From an uncultured Collinsella sp. (lineage in GTDB: Bacteria; Actinomycetota; Coriobacteriia; Coriobacteriales; Coriobacteriaceae), in assembly GCA_900544235.1 (NCBI GenBank), contig UQUL01000040.1, forward strand, positions 1 to 18,262: a stretch of 18,262 bases of DNA, given 5' to 3'. Positions 14,557 through 18,262 of this stretch are shown here, in pieces (within the stretch, counting starts at the first letter, position 1; each line of letters begins with the position of its first letter). Below the pieces are notes generated by a model, which saw only the letters and a list, made by a program, of their open reading frames with translations, did not search any database and was not told where the DNA came from. Made by a program: the position numbers and the translations under genes.

Positions 14557-15774
14557 ATGGATAGCGATGCCAAGCTGAACATCTTGACCGAGGCCCTGGC
14601 TGCTGCCGGGGCCTCGGCATTGGCGATCGATGCGCGTGGGGACGTCGCGATCTCGACCATGAATGACGCGGCGCTTGAGCGGGATGTGGCGGCTTTTGTT
14701 GCTGAGCGTCTCGACCGTATAGGAGACGGCGCGCGTCTGGTTATGGGGCGTGAGGGTACGCGCCTGAGCCTGACCGTTCGCCCCACCGACAAAGAGGGCG
14801 GGGGGCTTTGGGTTGTCGTGGTCCGCGAGGTGCGCGGTGCCGCGGCGCATGCGGGCATCGAGTGGCTCAACGCCGACGAAGTTGAGGCCCGCTACGAATC
14901 GAGCGCGTACGGCATCGTTGAGGGTGCCGCTGCGGTAGCTGCACCGGTTGCCGAGAGCTACGCGCGCGGTGTGCCCCTTATGCTCGAGGGTGAGCTGGGA
15001 GCGGGTCAGGTTGAGATCGCCAAGCGCCTCTATCTGGACGGTCCTTTTGCCGATCAGCCCTTTGTTTCCGTCGCGCTCGATGAACTCACCGATCGCGGTT
15101 GGCGCCATGTGCTCAAAAGCGCCGAATCGCCGTTGTTCCAAACGGGGCTGACCCTTTGCATTGAGGGCTGGAACGCGGTTGGCCCCCAGCGCCTCCGCGA
15201 GCTGGTCTCCACGATGACCGACACCGCGTTGGCGACGCGCTGCCATGTGGTGCTGACGGCGAATGACATGCCGGGCGGCGGCGAAAGTGATCAAGCCGCC
15301 TTTGTGACCGAGCGCTTCGCCTGTGCGGTGGGCGTGGCGCCGGCAATCGCCGAGCAGGGGGCCGCGTCGACGAAGGTTGCGCGCTATTTGGAATATCTCG
15401 CTGATGCATTTGGGACGGCAGCGCCCACGCTGTCTGCCGCGGCGACGAAGACGCTCGATGCTTACCGCTGGCCGCGCAACTATCTGCAGCTCCGCGAGGT
15501 CTCGGAACGACTGTATATATTGGTGGGGACGGGCACGGTGGACCGCGCTGTGGCGGAGGAAGTGCTCGCCCAAGAGGACGTGATTAAGACCGCAACCTTT
15601 GGCGCCCCGACGCTCGAAAGCGACCTGTATATCCTGCGACCGCTGGTCGATACCGAGCGAGATATCGCGCATCTGGTTGTAGATCATCTCCACGGCAACC
15701 GAACCCGTGCGGCGGAGGTGCTGGGCATAAGCCGTACAACGCTGTGGCGCTTGCTGAAGGACGATGACCGTTGA
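14557..15774 (+). CDS. NtrC-family regulator with degenerate AAA+ core and Fis-type HTH
   Basis: The 405-residue protein has the order of a sigma-54 activator but not its working parts. ATG 14557 is chosen for AGGGG 6 nt upstream. Residues 1-105 are an unrecognised sensor-like domain. Residues about 120-330 align with the AAA+ module: Walker A reads EGELGAGQ (144-151), losing the Lys; only about 25 residues separate FVSV (169-172) from LTLCIEGW, so the GAFTGA sigma-54 loop is deleted; the Walker B acidic pair is gone. Recognisable remnants are TERFA (251-255, arginine-finger region) and YRWPRNYLQLREVSERLYIL (303-322, sensor II). Residues 370-401 are an intact Fis-type HTH, NRTRAAEVLGISRTTLWRLL. 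It probably binds DNA without ATP-driven sigma-54 remodelling; targets are unknown. Confidence 0.8.
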   Translation: MDSDAKLNILTEALAAAGASALAIDARGDVAISTMNDAALERDVAAFVAERLDRIGDGARLVMGREGTRLSLTVRPTDKEGGGLWVVVVREVRGAAAHAGIEWLNADEVEARYESSAYGIVEGAAAVAAPVAESYARGVPLMLEGELGAGQVEIAKRLYLDGPFADQPFVSVALDELTDRGWRHVLKSAESPLFQTGLTLCIEGWNAVGPQRLRELVSTMTDTALATRCHVVLTANDMPGGGESDQAAFVTERFACAVGVAPAIAEQGAASTKVARYLEYLADAFGTAAPTLSAAATKTLDAYRWPRNYLQLREVSERLYILVGTGTVDRAVAEEVLAQEDVIKTATFGAPTLESDLYILRPLVDTERDIAHLVVDHLHGNRTRAAEVLGISRTTLWRLLKDDDR

Positions 15775-15785
15775 GCGAGGCGCCC

Positions 15786-15814
15786 GTGACCGCGCGCGAC
15801 GCGTGTGCTACAGT
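15786..15814 (+). promoter_or_regulatory. promoter candidate for the one-TM protein gene
   Basis: GTGACC (15786-15791) and TACAGT (15809-15814) are separated by 17 bp, and TG at 15806-15807 gives an extended -10. It starts 12 bp after the regulator's stop, so the next gene may have its own promoter with a leader of about 40 nt. Confidence 0.45.
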
Positions 15815-15858
15815 CCAAAGCGTTATTGTTTCGATTTGGTTACGGCGTGCGAGGGCAT

Positions 15859-16434
15859 ATGGCTGAGACTTCAAAACCGAGCCGCAGAAGGCGGAGTGCC
15901 GCGCCGGTCAACCGACGCACGACATCGGTGACGTGGGGCAAACACGCCTCGGGGTTTGATGGCTCGTTCAAACGCACTAAATACGGCTATCCTTCGGCAA
16001 GCGCCCGCTTGGCCATGCAGGCAGAGTCCTCGCTATGGGGCCGGAAACGCGTGGTGGGCTCAAAGCTCAAGCACGATGGAACGCTCGGCTACATCAGCCG
16101 CGGGGCGGCTCGCCGCAGCGGACTCAATCCGGCTGGTTGGCATCGTTATGTTCCGATCGCGGTCGTCGTTGCAGTGATCGTCATCGCACTCGCTGCGCTT
16201 GGCTACGCCGGCGGTGGCGCCAACTTGGACGCAGTGTTTAAATCGCCCGAGCTCGCGCATGCAGGCACAGAAGTTATCGAGGGCGCACAGACCCAGACGG
16301 GCGTTGCGCCCCAGCGCGGTATCGTTGCGGCGGCCTCCACCATCGCCGATGCGCAAAAGGACGAAGACAAGCAAGGCGACGACGTCGATGCGAATCAGAC
16401 GAGCGAAACGGCAATAACTCCATCGGCGGGATAA
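15859..16434 (+). CDS. unknown protein with basic N-domain and one membrane segment
   Basis: I do not recognise this 191-residue protein. ATG 15859 is chosen for GAGG 4 nt upstream; a GTG at 15805 overlaps the predicted promoter. Residues 1-95 are strongly basic (RRRRR near 9-13 after tag-like MAETSKPS) and contain GKHASGFDGSFKRTKYGYPSASARLAMQAESSLWGRKRVVG, which looks conserved rather than random. Residues 97-117 are a clear transmembrane helix. Residues 118-191 are Ala/Thr/Asp-rich and acidic (QKDEDKQGDDVDANQ), probably disordered. By the positive-inside rule the basic half is cytoplasmic and the acidic tail outside. It follows the NtrC-like regulator by 84 nt and may be its partner or target; that is a guess. 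Confidence 0.75.
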   Translation: MAETSKPSRRRRSAAPVNRRTTSVTWGKHASGFDGSFKRTKYGYPSASARLAMQAESSLWGRKRVVGSKLKHDGTLGYISRGAARRSGLNPAGWHRYVPIAVVVAVIVIALAALGYAGGGANLDAVFKSPELAHAGTEVIEGAQTQTGVAPQRGIVAAASTIADAQKDEDKQGDDVDANQTSETAITPSAG

Positions 16435-16444
16435 GTTGCGAGTG

Positions 16445-16481
16445 GGGCAGCTAATTTGGGACGGGGCTTTTTTAGCTGCCC
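16445..16481 (+). terminator. hairpin after the one-TM protein gene, possible terminator
   Basis: GGGCAGCTAA (16445-16454) and TTAGCTGCCC (16472-16481) form a perfect 10-bp stem with a 17-nt loop containing a run of Ts on its right side. It lies 10 nt after the stop codon. There is no T-tract after the stem, so termination would be weak or factor-dependent. Confidence 0.5.
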
Positions 16482-16519
16482 AAGACAGTGGCTCATTCGA
16501 TGTCAGTCGCCAAAAGCGA

Positions 16520-16619
16520 GCGAGCCGCATTTGCGCCAAGGTGACGTGAAATGAGAGGGCGCTGACCTTCTGGTCGCGCCCTCGAAATTGAACGTCAGAT
16601 TGGCGTGAATGCGGCCCGC
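16520..16619. repeat. ~100-nt imperfect hairpin between convergent genes
   Basis: Nearly the whole stretch is self-complementary. From outside in: 16525-16531 pairs with 16608-16614, two T·G wobbles, 16534-16539 with 16600-16605, a 2x2 mismatch, 16542-16547 with 16592-16597, a purine-rich internal loop (16548-16554 against 16584-16591), 16555-16562 with 16576-16583, one bulged T, and GACC/GGTC around TTCT. GCG/CGC (16520-16522/16617-16619) extends it outward across one mismatch. No reading frame or T-tract accounts for it. It may be a small RNA, a miniature inverted-repeat element or an elaborate 3' structure. Confidence 0.7.
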
Positions 16620-16634
16620 GCAGCGTCAACGAGC

Positions 16635-16656
16635 CCGCCGTTCGGTAGAACGGCGG
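16635..16656. terminator. hairpin at the 3' end of the nitroreductase gene
   Basis: CCGCCGTTC (16635-16643) and GAACGGCGG (16648-16656) form a perfect 9-bp stem with a 4-nt loop, 6 nt beyond the nitroreductase stop on the minus strand. Neither side has a T-tract, so it is a candidate weak terminator or mRNA end-protector. Confidence 0.55.
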
Positions 16657-16662
16657 AACTAA

Positions 16663-17184
16663 TTACCTAACGTACACCACGTTGTCGCGGCGCGGCTTTG
16701 CCTCGGGCAGCGTGTCCTCGGCATAGCCCAGAATGCAGTGACCGACACCGCGCAGGCTGCCGTCGGCGGGTAGACCCCAACTGGCCAGTAGCTCCAGGCC
16801 CTCGGGCGAATCGAAAACCTCGTGGGCGCGATGAATCCAGCACGAATCAACGCCCAGCGCATAGGCAGCGTTGAGCAGGTTGCCCATGGCGAGCGAGCCG
16901 TCTTCCAGATGTGTGGGCACGCTGCGGTCAACCAGCACCACCACAACGGTCTTGGCACCGTAGAAGGGGTCGCCGTTGCTGCCCATGACCTGGGCGTTGA
17001 GCTGTGAGAGACGCTCGACGGTCGCGGGGTCGGTGACGGCGACAAACGTCACCGGCTGGCGGCCCATGCCGCTCGGTGCATATTGGCCGGCTTCGATAAT
17101 ACGTGCAAGCTTTTCGGCCTCGACGGGACGATCGCTGTAGTTGCGGCAGCTGCGGCGGTGAATGAGTGCTTCGATAGTCTCCAT
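16663..17184 (-). CDS. nitroreductase-family FMN oxidoreductase
   Basis: This is a predicted cytosolic flavoprotein of 173 residues. ATG 17184 is chosen because AAGGAG lies 5 nt upstream and family members start with MEtIeaLihRRSiRnY; the frame runs open to 17280 without a better start. HRRSCRNYSDRPV (residues 9-21) is the FMN-phosphate-binding start, AGQYAPSGMGRQPVTFVAV follows, and MGNLLNAAYALGVDSCWIHRA is the central helix with the usual Gly-Cys/Trp pattern. The end, GHCILGYAEDTLPEAKPRRDNVVYVR, is the typical C-terminal flap with Lys-Pro-Arg-Arg. It probably uses NAD(P)H to reduce quinones, nitro groups or another electrophile; the true substrate is unknown. It converges on the one-TM protein gene. 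Confidence 0.94.
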   Translation of the reverse strand: METIEALIHRRSCRNYSDRPVEAEKLARIIEAGQYAPSGMGRQPVTFVAVTDPATVERLSQLNAQVMGSNGDPFYGAKTVVVVLVDRSVPTHLEDGSLAMGNLLNAAYALGVDSCWIHRAHEVFDSPEGLELLASWGLPADGSLRGVGHCILGYAEDTLPEAKPRRDNVVYVR

Positions 17185-17295
17185 GGTGTCTCCTTGCGGT
17201 GGCGTTGCAGATGCCCCGTTCATACCCGTCGGGCTCAAACGATAGACGGTCAATTGCCCGGCCAAAAGGATAGATTCCAATTGGGAAAGTAGGTT

Positions 17296-17324
17296 TGCAT
17301 AAAAGTACCTTCAGAATGTGACAA
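17296..17324 (-). promoter_or_regulatory. promoter candidate of the nitroreductase gene
   Basis: On the minus strand, TTGTCA (17324-17319) and TATGCA (17301-17296) are separated by exactly 17 bp. Transcription would start near 17289, giving a leader of about 105 nt. The leader contains the palindrome CCAATTGG (17277-17284), close to the predicted start site, which could be a regulator site. Confidence 0.55.
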
Positions 17325-17331
17325 ACAAATG

Positions 17332-17353
17332 GGATGGTTAAACGTTTTATCCC
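17332..17353. repeat. short inverted repeat around AAACGTTT
   Basis: GGGAT and ATCCC close a 22-bp near-symmetric site centred on the palindrome AAACGTTT. It lies between the divergent nitroreductase gene and the small unknown gene, close to the upstream side of the nitroreductase promoter. It is an operator candidate only. Confidence 0.3.
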
Positions 17354-17478
17354 GTCTACCCTGCGGTTTTTTACCACTTGCCTAAATGACGAACGCATAA
17401 CCTCTGATAAAGGTTTTACTAAAGGAGTACCAGCGTTTATCAATGCGCCGTGGTGGCGCCGGGCCAGGAGGTAACATC

Positions 17479-17769
17479 ATGTTCCAGGCTGGAGATGTCG
17501 TCGAGACCGATTTCGAAGGATTTCTGAAGCTGCTGCGTTCCAAGACGCGCGCTTTCGTGTCGATCAACGATCACGAGTACTACATCACGCACACCGATGG
17601 CTATTGGCGTGTTCAGGATTGCGAGGCCCTCAACGATAAGGGCCACTTTACTGACTGCTCCGAGCTGGTCAATACGGTCTGCGAGGTCGTTGAGCTGCCT
17701 TGGATCTGCGGCAAGAGCCTGCACGACAGCTTTACGAGCGCTACGGTCTACGAGGCCGTCGCTGCCTAA
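17479..17769 (+). CDS. small unknown protein, 96 residues
   Basis: I do not recognise this protein. ATG 17479 is chosen for a consensus AGGAGG (17466-17471) 7 nt upstream; an in-frame ATG at 17443 would add MRRGGAGPGGNI encoded by the ribosome-binding region itself. The protein is soluble-looking and slightly acidic, without signal peptide or membrane segment. It has five Cys-free N-terminal strands' worth of alternating residues (RAFVSINDHEYYITHTDGYWRVQD), then Cys in QDCEAL, FTDCSEL, NTVCEVV and WICGKS, four in all, which could bind metal or form disulfides. Strong ribosome binding site, normal codon use and a perfect terminator argue that it is real and well expressed. It is monocistronic. 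Probably a lineage-specific conserved protein. Confidence 0.8.
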   Translation: MFQAGDVVETDFEGFLKLLRSKTRAFVSINDHEYYITHTDGYWRVQDCEALNDKGHFTDCSELVNTVCEVVELPWICGKSLHDSFTSATVYEAVAA

Positions 17770-17796
17770 CGGGCAAATACATCGCTATTCTCGCGT

Positions 17797-17832
17797 GACC
17801 GCCGGCGCCGCCCCCGCGCCGGCGGTCTTTTT
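17797..17832 (+). terminator. intrinsic terminator of the 96-residue protein gene
   Basis: GACCGCCGGCGC (17797-17808) and GCGCCGGCGGTC (17816-17827) form a perfect 12-bp stem with a 7-nt loop, directly followed by TTTTT (17828-17832). It lies 27 nt after the stop codon. Confidence 0.95.
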
Positions 17833-17874
17833 CTATCGATATGCAATGCAGACCAGCCATATATAACGAGCTTA

Positions 17875-17903
17875 TTGACGATAGTCAAAACTCGGACTAA
17901 TCT
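17875..17903 (+). promoter_or_regulatory. promoter of the MarR-type gene
   Basis: TTGACG (17875-17880) and TAATCT (17898-17903) are separated by 17 bp. The spacer is filled by the first copy of a 14-bp repeated motif, so a protein bound there would block RNA polymerase. An alternative -10, TATAAA (17909-17914), lacks a good -35. Confidence 0.55.
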
Positions 17904-17931
17904 AGAAATATAAATTGGTCAAAACTCGGAC
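17884..17931 (+). promoter_or_regulatory. doubled operator-like repeat before the MarR-type gene
   Basis: GTCAAAACTCGGAC occurs twice, at 17884-17897 and 17918-17931, 34 bp apart in direct orientation. Each copy is itself partly symmetric: GTC and GAC at the ends, extended to TAGTC/GACTA in copy one. Copy one fills the promoter spacer and copy two lies just after the likely transcription start, 19 bp before the ATG. This is the expected geometry for autorepression. Confidence 0.6.
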
Positions 17932-17949
17932 AATCGAATGGCGGGATAG

Positions 17950-18262
17950 ATGAATAGCGCAGTTAGTTTGGTCGATTTCGACCGGATGCTCAACGGGCTA
18001 GACCGTATCTATTCGGAGTTCTCACGCGCCTGCGGCCTTTCGGACTGCGCCTATTGGATGCTTGTCGACACCAGCACGGCGGGCGGTAGCATCGCTGTGA
18101 GTCGTCTGACAAGCGAATGGTTCTATAGCAAACAGACCATCAACTCGGCTATTAAAACCTTGACGGCGCGGGGTTTCGCCACGCTGGAGTTTGCCGAAGG
18201 CAGCCGCAAGAACAAGGTTGTGAGCCTGACCGAAGAGGGCAGGCGATTTGCCGAGCGTTATG
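17950..18262 (+). CDS. MarR-like winged-helix regulator, 3' end cut by the window
   Basis: The reading frame starts at ATG 17950 after GCGGGA and stays open to the window edge, giving the first 104 residues. The protein begins MNSAVSLVDFDRMLNGLDRIYSEFSRACGLSDCAYWML, a helical dimerisation start. VSRLTSEWFYSKQTINSAIKTLTARGFATLEF is a helix-turn-helix with recognition helix, and EGSRKNKVVSLTEEGRRFAERY is the wing plus following helix, as in MarR-family regulators, including the usual K-x-V-x-LTxEG pattern. The YSKQTINSAIKTL segment resembles the branch of MarR proteins common in gut Coriobacteriia and Firmicutes. It is likely self-regulated through the repeated GTCAAAACTCGGAC site; the other targets and ligand are unknown because the downstream gene is outside the window. 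Confidence 0.85.
   Translation, partial: MNSAVSLVDFDRMLNGLDRIYSEFSRACGLSDCAYWMLVDTSTAGGSIAVSRLTSEWFYSKQTINSAIKTLTARGFATLEFAEGSRKNKVVSLTEEGRRFAERY

Noticed and set aside
17443..17478. upstream ATG 17443 as start of the 96-residue protein
   Set aside because: It would translate the ribosome binding site into MRRGGAGPGGNI; ATG 17479 has the consensus AGGAGG at the right distance.
17884..17931. CRISPR-like repeat
   Set aside because: There are only two 14-bp copies, on a promoter, with no further units or cas genes.

Overview
The window looks like chromosomal DNA from a high-GC, gut-type actinobacterium of the class Coriobacteriia, most likely Collinsella or a close relative. This is an inference from the strong G/C preference at third codon positions, the mix of proteins (EF-G-like factor, YeiH, LarE, nitroreductase, many small regulators) and the style of the intergenic repeats. 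No rRNA, tRNA, CRISPR array, phage gene or intact transposase is visible. Genes are short, mostly single transcription units on both strands, separated by hairpin terminators.

Layout. (a) 181-2451 (+): an amino-acid ABC importer operon (Tat-type lipoprotein receptor, permease, ATPase) with a good promoter and terminator. (b) 2762-4837 (+): an EF-G-like translation factor whose G-motifs are heavily altered, behind a ~170-nt leader that can fold. (c) 4967-5950 (-): a membrane-anchored or secreted NucA/EndA-type nuclease. (d) 6126-6991 (+): a ModD-type phosphoribosyltransferase broken by one frameshift, converging on larE (7152-8030, -). A perfect 23-bp inverted repeat lies between them. (e) 8204-8854 (+): a HAD phosphatase converging on a LacI-family regulator (8968-10080, -), sharing a 17-bp-stem bidirectional terminator. 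(f) 10394-12241 (+): glmS, flanked by two inverted copies of a 53-bp hairpin repeat, plus a third related hairpin with a conserved loop and different arms. (g) A GntR/FadR-type regulator (12354-13085, -) divergent from a YeiH-family transporter (13249-14283, +). (h) 14557-15774 (+): an NtrC-family regulator whose AAA+ core has lost its key motifs, followed by an unknown one-TM protein (15859-16434, +). (i) A hairpin-rich gap, a nitroreductase (16663-17184, -), a small unknown protein (17479-17769, +), and the start of a MarR-type regulator (17950 to the edge, +) with a doubled operator-like repeat on its promoter.

The genes do not form one pathway. Working units are the ABC importer operon, the GntR-YeiH divergent pair (regulator plus probable anion exporter) and possibly the degenerate NtrC-like regulator with the membrane protein behind it. 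The best candidates for undescribed biology are the NtrC-family regulator without ATPase or sigma-54 contact motifs, the REP-like hairpin family around glmS, the ~100-nt imperfect hairpin at 16520-16619, and the doubled GTCAAAACTCGGAC site before the MarR gene. No database search or folding software was used; family names rest on recognised motifs.
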